64,000 nucleotides of DNA from Comamonas sp. JUb58 (GCF_004364775.1 NZ_SOAL01000008.1:124001-188000), one strand, 5' to 3'; counted from the stretch's first letter, positions 41,905-51,004 are shown. Made by a program: numbers and translations. Notes: generated from the sequence alone by a model not told the origin.

Positions 41905-44400
41905 ATGCCCAGTGCATTAGACAAATACCAAGCCAAGCGCAATTTTGCCAAGACCCCTGAGCCGGCCGACGGTGGCGAATCGGTGGCGGGCCAGCTGCAG
42001 TTTGTCATCCAAAAACACTGGGCCAGCCATTTGCACTATGACCTGCGGCTGGAGCTGGATGGGGTGATGAAGAGTTGGGCGGTGCCCAAGGGGCCGAGCC
42101 TGGACCCCTGCCACAAGCGCATGGCCGTGCAGGTGGAAGACCACCCAATCTCTTACAACAGCTTTGAAGGCCAGATTCCCGCTGGACACTATGGCGCGGG
42201 CAAGGTCATCGTCTGGGACAAGGGCCTGTGGCTGCCCCTCGCCGACCCGGAAGAGGGCTACCGCAAGGGCAAGCTGCACTTTGCGCTGCAAGGCCACAAA
42301 TTGGGCGGCCGCTGGACCTTGCTGCGCATGAAGGGCAAGGAGGGTGAGCGCCAACCGCCCTGGCTGCTGATCAAGGAGGCCGACGACTTTGCGCGCAAGC
42401 AAGAAGAGCTGGACATTGTGACCGCCCGGCCTGACAGCGTGGCCAGTGAGCAGCGTGCGGCCGCCTCCAAGACGCGCACCGCACCGGCTGCCAAACCCAG
42501 TAAGACCCGCAAAGCCAAAACCACCGCCTTGCCCACCACAATGGCGCCCCAGCTGGCTGTGCTGGCTGATGCGCCACCGCAAAACGCCGAAGACTGGGCC
42601 TGGGAGCTGAAGTTGGATGGCTACCGCATGGCAGCTCGCAAAAAAGGCCGCCAGCTGCAGTTGTGGACCCGTAATGGCAAGGACTGGACGGCCAAGATGC
42701 CGGCGTTGGCAGCGGCATTGCAGCATCTGCAGCTGGACAATGCCTGGCTCGATGGCGAGGTGGTGGCGCTGAATGACCAGGGCCTGCCCGATTTTCAGCG
42801 GCTGCAGAACGCCTTTGATGGCGAAGCCACCACCGACCTTGTCTACTACCTGTTTGACCTGCCTTTTGCCGATGGCCAGGATTTGCGCGCCCAGACTTGG
42901 CAGGCGCGGCGCGAGGCGCTGCAGGCGGCGTTGGATGCCAGCCCGGGCTTGGGCGACAGTGTGCGTCTGAGCGAGGCCTTTGCCGGCGATCCGGCGCAGT
43001 TGCTGGTTTCTGCCTGCGCGCTGGGTATGGAAGGCCTGGTGGGCAAGCGCAAGGATGCTGCCTACCACGCAGGCCGCACGGCGGACTGGATCAAGCTCAA
43101 ATGCGGCCAGCGGCAGGAGTTTGTCATTGGTGGCTACACGCGGCCCAAGGGCACGCGCACGGGGCTGGGCTCCTTGCTGCTGGGGGTGCATGGCAGTGAT
43201 GGCCAGCTGGTCTATGCCGGCAATGTGGGGACAGGCTTTAATGAGGCCAGCCTGCGCGCGCTGACGGCGCAGTTGCAAAAAATCCAGACCAAGGCATGCC
43301 CCTTTGCCGACCCCGAGCGCATCGACTACCAGGCGCTGTGGGTCAAGCCGCAGCTGGTCGCCGAAGTAGCCTTTGCCGGGTGGACGGGCCAGGGGAGGGT
43401 GCGGCACGCGGTTTTCCAAGGCCTGCGCGAGGACAAGCCCGCCAGTCAGATCACCCGGGAGAGAACCGCCACCATGCCTACCCGCAAGAAAACCCCAACC
43501 GCTGCCGCTGGCATCGAAGTCAGCCACGCTGACCGCATCATGGACGCCAGCACCGGCGTGACCAAGCTGGACCTGGTGCGCTACTACCAGCAGGTGGCGC
43601 CGCTGATGATGGAGCACCTGCAAGACCGGCCCACCTCATTGGTACGCACCCCCGATGGCGTGGCGGGCGAGCATTTCTTCCAGAAGCATCTGCAGGCCCG
43701 CGCGATGGCCGGCATTGTGCAACTGCCCCAGTCGCTGGACCCGGAACACCCGCCGCTGCTGGCCATTGCCGGTGCGGAGGGCCTGGCCCAGGCGGCGCAG
43801 TTCAATGTGGTTGAGTTCCACACCTGGAACGCCAGGCGCGACAGGATCCTGCGGCCCGACCGCATGACTTTTGACCTGGACCCGGGTGAGGGCGTGGCCT
43901 GGCCGGCGGTGCAGGAGGCCGCCGAGCTGGTGCGGGTGCTGCTGCAGGAGCTGGGCTTGGAGCCCTTTCTCAAAACCAGCGGCGGCAAGGGCCTGCACCT
44001 GGTGGTACCGATCCAGCGCCGCCATGACTGGGACACGGTCAAAGGCTTTTCCAAGGCCATCGTGCAGCACCTGGCTGCCACCGTGCCCCAGCGCTTTGTG
44101 GCCAAGAGCGGCCCGCAAAACCGCAAGGGCAAGATCTTTGTCGACTACCTGCGCAACGGCTGGGGCGCCACCACGGTCAGCGCATGGTCGGCTCGGGCGC
44201 GGCCGGGCATGGGGGTGTCGGTGCCCATCAGCTGGTCGGAGCTGGGCCAGGTCAGCAGCGGTGCGCACTGGGGCATCCAGTCCATCGAGGCGCGCTTTCG
44301 CAAGGGCAATGCGCCCTGGGAGGGTTGCGCCAAAGCGGCGGTGTCGATCACCGCAGCGATGATGCGGCTGGGCGATGCTGGCCAAGCATCTGCCGATTAA
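41905..44400 (+). CDS. ligD: multifunctional DNA ligase D (PE-Lig-Pol)
   Basis: An 831-residue enzyme with all three NHEJ activities. The phosphoesterase domain (about 1-170) has FVIQKHWASHLHYDLRLELD and PAGHYGAGKVIVWD. The ATP-dependent ligase (about 210-525) has the adenylated Lys236 in ELKLDGYRM and later DWIKLKCGQRQEFVIGGYT. The archaeo-eukaryotic primase-type polymerase (about 535-831) has TKLDLVRYYQQVAPLM and FDLDPGEGVAW, the metal-binding DxD. The order PE-Lig-Pol is that of Pseudomonas. A Lys/Thr/Ala-rich linker (about 175-205) joins the first two domains. It works with Ku, encoded 24 bp upstream. Confidence 0.96.
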   Translation: MPSALDKYQAKRNFAKTPEPADGGESVAGQLQFVIQKHWASHLHYDLRLELDGVMKSWAVPKGPSLDPCHKRMAVQVEDHPISYNSFEGQIPAGHYGAGKVIVWDKGLWLPLADPEEGYRKGKLHFALQGHKLGGRWTLLRMKGKEGERQPPWLLIKEADDFARKQEELDIVTARPDSVASEQRAAASKTRTAPAAKPSKTRKAKTTALPTTMAPQLAVLADAPPQNAEDWAWELKLDGYRMAARKKGRQLQLWTRNGKDWTAKMPALAAALQHLQLDNAWLDGEVVALNDQGLPDFQRLQNAFDGEATTDLVYYLFDLPFADGQDLRAQTWQARREALQAALDASPGLGDSVRLSEAFAGDPAQLLVSACALGMEGLVGKRKDAAYHAGRTADWIKLKCGQRQEFVIGGYTRPKGTRTGLGSLLLGVHGSDGQLVYAGNVGTGFNEASLRALTAQLQKIQTKACPFADPERIDYQALWVKPQLVAEVAFAGWTGQGRVRHAVFQGLREDKPASQITRERTATMPTRKKTPTAAAGIEVSHADRIMDASTGVTKLDLVRYYQQVAPLMMEHLQDRPTSLVRTPDGVAGEHFFQKHLQARAMAGIVQLPQSLDPEHPPLLAIAGAEGLAQAAQFNVVEFHTWNARRDRILRPDRMTFDLDPGEGVAWPAVQEAAELVRVLLQELGLEPFLKTSGGKGLHLVVPIQRRHDWDTVKGFSKAIVQHLAATVPQRFVAKSGPQNRKGKIFVDYLRNGWGATTVSAWSARARPGMGVSVPISWSELGQVSSGAHWGIQSIEARFRKGNAPWEGCAKAAVSITAAMMRLGDAGQASAD

Positions 44401-44428
44401 TATGTGTCAGGCTGAAAGCCGCCATATA

Positions 44429-44452
44429 AACCCAGTGCATATAAGCTGGGTT
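44429..44452 (+). terminator. weak terminator hairpin after ligD
   Basis: AACCCAG and CTGGGTT form a 7-bp stem with a 10-base loop 29 bp after the ligD stop. The T run is weak (AGTCTT). Confidence 0.4.
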
Positions 44453-44599
44453 AGTCTTACGGAAAGCAAATAACAAGCTGGAGGCGCTCAGCAGGGTGCC
44501 TGTAGGACGTTTTCTGCTTATTTCGTAATTTTGAGATCGCTTGCTGGCGTTTTCGAGTAGTTTTGTTACAGTTTAACCACCAAAGCACTGGAGGCCAGA

Positions 44600-44794
44600 A
44601 TGTCTACGCAGACCGGAAATGACAAGGAGAAAGATGTTTACTTGGATGCCTTGAAGGCCCAGGGCGCCGAATTGCTGGCCGACCATCCGGCCGAAGGAAC
44701 CATCGAACACGCACGCCTGTCGCTGATTGACGCCAAGATCGAACAGCTGACGCGACCCATCACGGCGGACAGCTGGAAGACGCCCGAATACTGA
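44600..44794 (+). CDS. 64-residue hypothetical protein
   Basis: A small soluble protein, MSTQTGNDKEKDVYLDALKA and EHARLSLIDAKIEQLTRPI, mainly helical and slightly acidic. GGAGG lies six bases before the ATG, which supports expression. No family is recognised. It belongs to the set of small genes that follows ku-ligD. Confidence 0.65.
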   Translation: MSTQTGNDKEKDVYLDALKAQGAELLADHPAEGTIEHARLSLIDAKIEQLTRPITADSWKTPEY

Positions 44795-44927
44795 GCCGCG
44801 CGAGGGTTGTACCAAACGTTGGTTCTTGTAAAAGAACTTTGCAAAACCAGCCAAAAGTCGTAAAGTGGAACAACCTGGATTTATAAGCCAATCTTTTCGG
44901 TTTATGCTCAGGTGGAAAGGAGGTCTC

Positions 44928-45098
44928 ATGCGACAAGCTGAAGACCTGCTTGTGGTGACGCAAGCGCAATACGAGCGTCTGGAACTGGAAGTGATTGGTT
45001 TACGGGATCTGGAGCCCTGGCTGGGTTCCCCGCAATATGATCGCCTGCAGGATGTGGAATTGGCACTGATACATTACCAACCGCATTTTCGCCCCTAA
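44928..45098 (+). CDS. 56-residue hypothetical protein
   Basis: A small protein, MRQAEDLLVVTQAQYERLE, ending ALIHYQPHFRP. A very strong AAAGGAGG stands six bases before the ATG at 44928, and a classic terminator follows the stop, so it is a well-delimited transcription unit. The likely fold is a helical hairpin. The function is unknown. Confidence 0.65.
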   Translation: MRQAEDLLVVTQAQYERLELEVIGLRDLEPWLGSPQYDRLQDVELALIHYQPHFRP

Positions 45099-45110
45099 GC
45101 GATACAACAC

Positions 45111-45135
45111 AAAACCCGCATAGGCGGGTTTTTTC
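45111..45135 (+). terminator. Rho-independent terminator
   Basis: AACCCGC (45113-45119) pairs with GCGGGTT (45124-45130), extended by A/T pairs and followed by a T run. It ends the 56-residue gene's transcript. Confidence 0.88.
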
Positions 45136-45187
45136 TTGGGCGGGTGCTTGCCAGGCGGGTGGCGGGACCCGCCGGCAAGCATTGCTG

Positions 45188-45343
45188 TTACTGCTGCTGC
45201 GACTGCTCTTGCTGGCGCTGGTTGCTTTGTTCACGGCCTTGTTGTTGTTGCTGGCCAGGGCGCTGCTGGCTGCTTTGGTCTTGCTGCTTGTCGGAAGGCT
45301 GTTGGCCGTTGGGGTTCTGGTTGGGTTGCTGTTGGTTGTTCAT
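45188..45343 (-). CDS. 51-residue Gln/Asn-rich microprotein
   Basis: Starting MNNQQQPNQNPNGQQP, this protein is mostly Gln with Asn, Ser, Arg and Pro. AGGAG lies six bases before the ATG at 45343. Such composition is intrinsically disordered and prion-like and could favour condensation or aggregation. No function is known. Its position at the edge of the stress block suggests, but does not show, a stress role. Confidence 0.55.
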   Translation of the reverse strand: MNNQQQPNQNPNGQQPSDKQQDQSSQQRPGQQQQQGREQSNQRQQEQSQQQ

Positions 45344-45517
45344 GGATGTCTCCTGAGGGTTGGTGGACAGCATCAGATTTGCTGCCTTGTCAGGTTAAGG
45401 CTGCAGTGGGGCGCTGGCTGTAGTCTTGCCGCTTGCCTGGCCGTAGTGGGCGGCTGTGCCCGCACGTCACCCAACGGCGCAGCATGCTGAAGTGTTGGCG
45501 CAGCTGGTGCGAATGGC

Positions 45518-46411
45518 TCATCCCGGGTATTTGATCGCGTCGACAAACGCCGTGAAGGCTGGGGACGCCTGGCGGCGATTGGGGTAGTACAGGTGGTAGC
45601 CCTCAAATGTGGGGCACCAGTCGGCCAGAACCTCCTGCAGTCTTCCGTCCGCCAGATAGGGTGCCAGCAAGGGCTCAGGCACGTAGGCCAGGCCGATGCC
45701 ATCAACGGCGGCATTGAGCACATGCATGATGCTGTTGAACACCAGCTGCCCTTCGGCCTTGACGGTAAAAGCTTGGCTATCCTTCTCAAACTCCCAGGCG
45801 TAGATGGGGCCGTTGGATCGGTGGCGGATATTGATGCAGGTGTGCTGTGTCAGCGCATGCGGCGAGGCTGGTGGGACATGCTGGGCAAAGTAGGCGGGCG
45901 AGCCGACAACCGCCAGCCGCCAATCTGGCCCGATGCGTACCGCAATCATGTCCTTGCTGATGGACTCACCCATGCGTATGCCGGCATCAAAGCGCTGCTC
46001 GATCACATTGGTGAATCCGTAGTCGACATAGAACTCCAAGCTGATGTCGGGGTAGTCGCGCAGGAAGGGGGCCAGCATCGGGCGCAGGATCAACGCGATC
46101 TGGTCATCGGTGCAGCTGATGCGCAGGGTGCCTCTCGGGCGGTCTTGTGCGCTGCTGAGCGCTTCGACTTCAGCGCTGATCTGGTCAAACAGGGGCGCGA
46201 TGGCCAGCATCAGTCGTTCACCGGCTTCGGTGGGGGCAACATTGCGGGTGGTGCGGGCGAGCAGCCGCACCCCCAGGCGCTCTTCCAGGCCACGCATCGC
46301 ATGGCTCAGGGCCGAGGGTGTGACGCGCAGCTGGGCAGCGGCTTTGGTAAAGCTCTGTGCCCGGGCGACGGCCACAAAGGCTTGGAGATCATTGACTTTG
46401 TTGGGTGCCAT
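45518..46411 (-). CDS. LysR-type transcriptional regulator
   Basis: A 297-residue LTTR: helix-turn-helix MAPNKVNDLQAFVAVARAQS, TKAAAQLRVTPSALSHAMR, and an effector domain of the CrgA/DhcR type (ARTTRNVAPTEAGERLM, RGTLRISCTDDQIA). It is divergent from the exported hydrolase gene by 100 bp, which suggests it controls that gene and the MFS gene after it. Confidence 0.9.
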   Translation of the reverse strand: MAPNKVNDLQAFVAVARAQSFTKAAAQLRVTPSALSHAMRGLEERLGVRLLARTTRNVAPTEAGERLMLAIAPLFDQISAEVEALSSAQDRPRGTLRISCTDDQIALILRPMLAPFLRDYPDISLEFYVDYGFTNVIEQRFDAGIRMGESISKDMIAVRIGPDWRLAVVGSPAYFAQHVPPASPHALTQHTCINIRHRSNGPIYAWEFEKDSQAFTVKAEGQLVFNSIMHVLNAAVDGIGLAYVPEPLLAPYLADGRLQEVLADWCPTFEGYHLYYPNRRQASPAFTAFVDAIKYPG

Positions 46412-46511
46412 TGCTGAAATTTTCTCACAAGCACATAAAGATTACACCCTCTAATCAAAGTCTTGAGCTTCCCGCAAGATGCGGTCACTGATCTTTCAAC
46501 GGACTTTGACC

Positions 46512-47639
46512 ATGACAACGCCTTCCCATTTCTCTCGCCAGCCACAAGCGCTGCAAGCCCCTGATGACGCAGACCGCCGTGCCTTTATCAAGACCGCAGG
46601 GGCCAGCGCCGCAGCGCTGGGCTTGCTCTCGGTCAGCAGCACCTCGGCGTACGCATCCTCTTCGGAGCCAGCGCTTCCTGAGGGGGCAGACAACTTCTAC
46701 CGCAGCGACAAGGTGAGCCTGCAAAAAGTGAGCTTCCAAAACCAGTATGGAATGCAGGTCGTCGGCAACCTGTTCCTGCCCAAGGCGGCAGCTGCCAGAT
46801 CAATGCCCGCGCTGGTGGTCGGCCACCCGATGGGGGCAGTCAAAGAGCAGAGCGCCAACCTGTATGCGACCAAGATGGCCGAGCAAGGCTTTGCGGCCCT
46901 GTCCATCGACCTGCCGTTCTGGGGTGAGAGTGAGGGCAAGGCCCGCAATGCCGTGGCGCCGGATCTGTATGCAGAAGCCTTCAGCGCGGCGGTGGATTTT
47001 CTGATCGCGCACGAACGGGTGGCCGCTGCACGCATCGGCGGCATCGGCATTTGCGGCAGTGGCGGCTTCATCATCAGCGCCGCCAAGATCGACCCGCGTT
47101 TGCGGGCCATTGCGACGGTGAGCATGTATGACATGGGCGCTGTCACCCGCAATGGCTATGGCAAATCGCAGACGCTGGTGCAGCGCAAAGCCAAGCTGGC
47201 AAAGGCAGCTGAGCTGCGCAACGCGGAGTACCGCAGTGGCCAGCCGATTTTTCAGAACTACTTGCCCGTGGTGTTGCCCAAGGATGCCGATCCGGTCACC
47301 GCCATGTACCACAGCTTTTACCGCACGCCGCGCGGCATGGCGATTCCGGCGGGCTACACCTTGGAGCAGACGCAGAACCGCACCCTGGCCAGCGAGGTGA
47401 AGTTCATGAACTTCTACCCCTTCAACGACATCGAGACGATCTCGCCGCGCCCGCTGCTGTTCATCGCCGGTGACCAGGCACATTCCAAAGAGTTCAGCGA
47501 AGACGCCTACCAGCGCGCTGCCGAGCCCAAGGAACTGCATTGGGTGCCGGGCGCCAACCATGTGGACCTGTACGACCGGGCGAACCTGATCCCCTGGAAC
47601 AAGCTCACGGCGTTTTTCAACCAGCACCTGGCTGCCTGA
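46512..47639 (+). CDS. Tat-exported alpha/beta hydrolase
   Basis: A 375-residue protein with an N-terminal Tat-type signal (DRRAFIKTAGASAAALG) and a Ser-rich cleavage region. The catalytic domain is a dienelactone-hydrolase-like alpha/beta hydrolase: PALVVGHPMGAVKEQSANLYA, the elbow GICGSGGFIISAAKIDPR with the likely nucleophile Ser in G-S-G, and a C-terminal HWVPGANHVDLYD with the catalytic His. It would hydrolyse esters or act on peptides in the periplasm. The ATG at 46512 gives the shortest full Tat signal. Confidence 0.82.
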   Translation: MTTPSHFSRQPQALQAPDDADRRAFIKTAGASAAALGLLSVSSTSAYASSSEPALPEGADNFYRSDKVSLQKVSFQNQYGMQVVGNLFLPKAAAARSMPALVVGHPMGAVKEQSANLYATKMAEQGFAALSIDLPFWGESEGKARNAVAPDLYAEAFSAAVDFLIAHERVAAARIGGIGICGSGGFIISAAKIDPRLRAIATVSMYDMGAVTRNGYGKSQTLVQRKAKLAKAAELRNAEYRSGQPIFQNYLPVVLPKDADPVTAMYHSFYRTPRGMAIPAGYTLEQTQNRTLASEVKFMNFYPFNDIETISPRPLLFIAGDQAHSKEFSEDAYQRAAEPKELHWVPGANHVDLYDRANLIPWNKLTAFFNQHLAA

Positions 47640-47720
47640 GGACCAGCCGGAGACAAGCTCGCGGTGCATTCGGCGTGCCAGCAGGGCTGGCTGCGCCGCT
47701 TTTCTATTTTTCGACCCTCC

Positions 47721-48974
47721 ATGAATCCTCCAGCCTCTTGTACTGCGGCAGGCGATGCCATCGGCGTGCCTGCGTTGACTGAAACCCCTTCCCATTGGAG
47801 CGGCGTGTTGGCGATGACGCTCTGCGTCTTTGTATTGATAGCGTCCGAGTTCATGCCGGTGAGCCTGTTGACGCCGATGGCAGCCGACATGTGCGTGAGC
47901 GAGGGCTGGATCGGCTACGGCATTGCCATTTCCGGCGCGTTTGCGGTGCTGACCAGCCTGTCGATACCGACACTGGCCGGATCTTCCAACCGCAAGACGC
48001 TATTGCTGGGTCTGACCGCGCTGATGGGCGTTTCCGGTTTGGTGGTCGGCATGGCGCCCAGCTATCCCGTCTACCTGGTTGGCCGCGCGCTGATCGGCGT
48101 GGTGGTGGGAGGATTCTGGGCCATGTCGGCAGCGGTTGCGATGCTGCTGGTGCCAGCCCCCAGCGTTGCCAAAGCGCTGGCGATCTTCAATGCTGGCAAT
48201 GCGCTGGCTACCGTGGTCGCTGCGCCGCTGGGCAGCTATCTGGGCAGTGTCATCGGCTGGCGCGGTGCATTCTTCTGCTTGGTGCCACTGGCCGTGCTGG
48301 CCTTCGTTTGGCAGTGGTTCGCCTTGCCGTCGATGCGCGCGATGCCGAGCCAGGCTGAGCCACCTGCGGATGGGGTGCACCTGGCGCAGCGCTTCGGTCT
48401 GTTCGGCATTCTGCGCCGGTCTGTGGTGCGTTGGGGCATGTTGGCGGCAGGCGCTTTTTTCATGGGGCAGTTCATGCTGTTCACCTATGTCCGCCCGTTT
48501 CTGGAGGCTGCGACGCAGGTGGATGCCATGCATCTTTCGCTGGTGTTGCTGCTGATGGGTGGGGCAGGCTTCGTCGGTACCAGCCTGGTTGGCGCGGTGT
48601 TGAAAAAAGGCCTCTACCGGACGTTGTGCGGTATCACACTGCTGATGCTGGTGATTGCACTGGCGCTGGCTGGCTGGGGAAATAGCCGGAACTCGGCCAG
48701 TGTGTTGCTGGCTCTGTGGGGGCTGCTGGCCACGGCCGCGCCGGTAGGCTGGTGGCTGTGGCTGGCCCAAACGCTGCCCGCTGACGCAGAGGCGGGTGGA
48801 GGCATGATGGTGGCCGTGATCCAGCTGTCCATTGCACTGGGTTCAACCGCCGGTGGTTTGCTGTTTGACCGGCAAGGCTACCAGGGCACCTTCATCGCCA
48901 GTGCCGGTGTGCTGCTGTTGGCTGCGGGCTTGATCGCCTGCACGGCAACAGCCAAGCGAGCAGCCAACGGGTAG
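47721..48974 (+). CDS. MFS efflux transporter (DHA1, NepI/AraJ-like)
   Basis: A 417-residue, 12-TM efflux protein. Motifs are SEFMPVSLLTPMAADMCVSEGW in helix 1, RALIGVVVGGFWAMSAAVAM in helix 4 and the antiporter motif C AIFNAGNALATVVAAPLGSYLG in helix 5. This group exports sugars, purine nucleosides or drugs. It is 81 bp downstream of the exported hydrolase and probably co-transcribed with it under the divergent LysR. Confidence 0.87.
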   Translation: MNPPASCTAAGDAIGVPALTETPSHWSGVLAMTLCVFVLIASEFMPVSLLTPMAADMCVSEGWIGYGIAISGAFAVLTSLSIPTLAGSSNRKTLLLGLTALMGVSGLVVGMAPSYPVYLVGRALIGVVVGGFWAMSAAVAMLLVPAPSVAKALAIFNAGNALATVVAAPLGSYLGSVIGWRGAFFCLVPLAVLAFVWQWFALPSMRAMPSQAEPPADGVHLAQRFGLFGILRRSVVRWGMLAAGAFFMGQFMLFTYVRPFLEAATQVDAMHLSLVLLLMGGAGFVGTSLVGAVLKKGLYRTLCGITLLMLVIALALAGWGNSRNSASVLLALWGLLATAAPVGWWLWLAQTLPADAEAGGGMMVAVIQLSIALGSTAGGLLFDRQGYQGTFIASAGVLLLAAGLIACTATAKRAANG

Positions 48975-49033
48975 CTATTTGATATGCGCCGGCGTCTGAG
49001 GGCGCCAGAGAGCAGAAAACGTCCAAACCAGGG

Positions 49034-49639
49034 CTAGCCTGCCTTGCCCTGGTTTGCCTGCACCAGCAAGCCCCGCAACAACAAATCCAGTCCCACAGCC
49101 GCCTGCTCCATGCGTGCAGCGCCATCGTCGCCCTCAGCAATCCAGAACGCCGCTTCGGCCAGGCTGCCGTAGATCAGCGACGCCAGCGCCCGCGCATCGG
49201 CCGGCGCGACGATGCCTTGCGCGATCAGTGCGCTGATCAAGGTCTGCATCGAGTGCAGGCAATGGCGTTGTGAATCGGGTGATGCGCCGCCCAGCACGGC
49301 GCGGGCATCGCGCAGCACGATGCGCTGAATCTCGGGCTCCAGGGCCATCTCCAGATAGGCGCGGCAGCGGCTGCGAAAGCCTTGCCAGGGGTCGTCGGCC
49401 TGGTCCGTGATGGCTTGCAGGCGCGCGTCCATCTCGTCGTCAATCTGCGCCACCACGGCGGCCAACAGGCCTTTTTTGTCGCCAAAGTGGTGGTAAAGCG
49501 CGCCCCGGGTCAGGCCGACCTGGGCGGTCAGCTCGTCCATCGAGGTATCGGCATAGCCGTGCTTGGCCAGCTCCTGGCGGGCGGTGGCCAACAGGCTGGC
49601 GCGGGTGGCTTCCATCTCGGCGCGGGTGCGTCGAACCAT
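49034..49639 (-). CDS. TetR/AcrR family repressor of the adjacent efflux genes
   Basis: A 201-residue TetR regulator starting MVRRTRAEMEATRASLL, with GGAGA upstream. The HTH reads YADTSMDELTAQVGLTRGAL, YHHFGDKKGLLAAVV. The C-terminal domain resembles the TetR_C_33-type groups. It is divergent from an MFS gene, and two near-identical 15-bp palindromes in the intergenic region are its probable operators. Confidence 0.9.
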   Translation of the reverse strand: MVRRTRAEMEATRASLLATARQELAKHGYADTSMDELTAQVGLTRGALYHHFGDKKGLLAAVVAQIDDEMDARLQAITDQADDPWQGFRSRCRAYLEMALEPEIQRIVLRDARAVLGGASPDSQRHCLHSMQTLISALIAQGIVAPADARALASLIYGSLAEAAFWIAEGDDGAARMEQAAVGLDLLLRGLLVQANQGKAG

Positions 49640-49653
49640 GCGCAATCTCCTTA

Positions 49654-49668
49654 CATACAATGCGTATG
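49654..49668. promoter_or_regulatory. TetR operator A
   Basis: CATACAATGCGTATG, with arms CATAC/GTATG, lies 15 bp upstream of the tetR-type start. The complement of operator B is 14/15 identical. Confidence 0.72.
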
Positions 49669-49708
49669 ATTATTTACAAACATGGCGTATGTATATAAGA
49701 TTTTTATT

Positions 49709-49723
49709 CATACGCCTTGTATG
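49709..49723. promoter_or_regulatory. TetR operator B
   Basis: CATACGCCTTGTATG lies 52 bp upstream of the MFS start. Read on the other strand it is CATACAAGGCGTATG. A half-site GGCGTATG lies between the two operators (49684-49691). Confidence 0.72.
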
Positions 49724-49774
49724 TATTGTCGCCACCTCGGCTTGCGTTGGCAAGCCGGGGCGCAGAAAGAAGCC

Positions 49775-51004
49775 ATGCTCCAGACCTACCAAACACTTTT
49801 TGCCGCGCCCGGCAGCACCGGCTTTTGCCTGGCTGGGCTGCTGGCCCGCATTCCGCTGCCGATGATGGGCATCGGCATCATCACCATGCTGTCCCAACTG
49901 CGCGGCAGCTATGCGCTGGCGGGGGCCGTGTCTGCGGCCTTTGTGCTGAGCTATGCGTTGCTGTCGCCGCAGACATCGCGCCTGGTGGACCGCCATGGCC
50001 AGCGCCGGGTGCTGCCGCTGGCCACCGGCATCAGCCTGCTGGGTCTGCTGCTCTTGTTGGATGCCACCTGGTGGCAGTTGCCGGACGGGACCCTGTTTAT
50101 CGGCGCGGTGCTGGCCGGTGGCATGCCCAGCATGCCGGCCATGCTGCGCGCGCGCTGGACGGCGCTGTACCGGGGATCGCCTAAGTTGCAGACCGCCTAT
50201 TCGTTGGAGGCGGTGCTCGATGAGCTGAGCTTTATCGCCGGGCCGCCGCTGTCGGTGGGGCTGTGCGTGGCGGCGTTTCCGCAGGCGGGGCCGCTGGCGG
50301 CGGGCTTGTTGCTGGCACTGGGCGTGGCTGCACTGGTGGCGCAGCGCGCGACCGAGCCCGCTGTGCAGCCCCCCGGCATGCATGCGGCCGCTGTGTCGGT
50401 GATTCGCCTGCCCCATGTGGGCCTGCTGGCGCTGTTGATGGCGGCAATGGGAGCCATCGTCGGCACGGTCGACATCGCCAGCGTGGCCTTTGCACGCATG
50501 CTGGGCCAGCCCGCCTGGGCCAGCGGGGTGCTGGCCGCCTATGCGCTGGGCTCTTGCGTGGCGGGCCTGCTGTTTGGTGCCCTCCAGCTGCAGAGGCCTT
50601 TGCCGCAGCAGCTGGCGCTGGGCGGGCTGGCCACGGCGCTGACCTCCTTTCCGCTGCTGCTGGTGGAAAGCATCCCGGCACTGGCCGCTGCGGTACTGCT
50701 GGCCGGCCTGTGTTTTGCGCCGACGATGATCGTTGCGATGTCGCTGGTCGAGCGCCTGGTGCCTGCGCCACGTTTGACCGAGGGCATGACCTGGCTGCTG
50801 GCAGGCCTGAATATGGGCGTGGCCCTGGGCGCAGCGGCATCGGGCCAACTGGTGGATGGCTTTGGCGCGCGGGCGGCCTTTGCCGTGGCCTTGGTGGCTG
50901 GTGCCTTGGTGCTGCTGCTGGCGCTGTGGGCTGCAAGGCGTCTGCGGCAGCCCTTGCCTGCGGTGGCCGATGGCAGTGCCGCCCCTGCCTCCGATGCCGC
51001 TTGA
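49775..51004 (+). CDS. MFS transporter
   Basis: A 409-residue, 12-TM MFS protein. The start MLQTYQTLFAAPGSTGFCLAG, the loop LVDRHGQRRVLPLATG and EAVLDELSFIAGPPLSVGL are typical of a common Gram-negative/actinobacterial MFS group thought to act in efflux. I take the ATG at 49775 because the frame upstream runs through the operators. It is divergent from TetR and followed closely by a second MFS gene. Confidence 0.85.
   Translation: MLQTYQTLFAAPGSTGFCLAGLLARIPLPMMGIGIITMLSQLRGSYALAGAVSAAFVLSYALLSPQTSRLVDRHGQRRVLPLATGISLLGLLLLLDATWWQLPDGTLFIGAVLAGGMPSMPAMLRARWTALYRGSPKLQTAYSLEAVLDELSFIAGPPLSVGLCVAAFPQAGPLAAGLLLALGVAALVAQRATEPAVQPPGMHAAAVSVIRLPHVGLLALLMAAMGAIVGTVDIASVAFARMLGQPAWASGVLAAYALGSCVAGLLFGALQLQRPLPQQLALGGLATALTSFPLLLVESIPALAAAVLLAGLCFAPTMIVAMSLVERLVPAPRLTEGMTWLLAGLNMGVALGAAASGQLVDGFGARAAFAVALVAGALVLLLALWAARRLRQPLPAVADGSAAPASDAA

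Noticed and set aside
44813-44841. Small hairpin GTTCTT/AAGAAC between two small genes considered as a riboswitch or sRNA
   Set aside because: The stem is only 6 bp and AT-rich, with no T run and no wider conserved structure that I can see.
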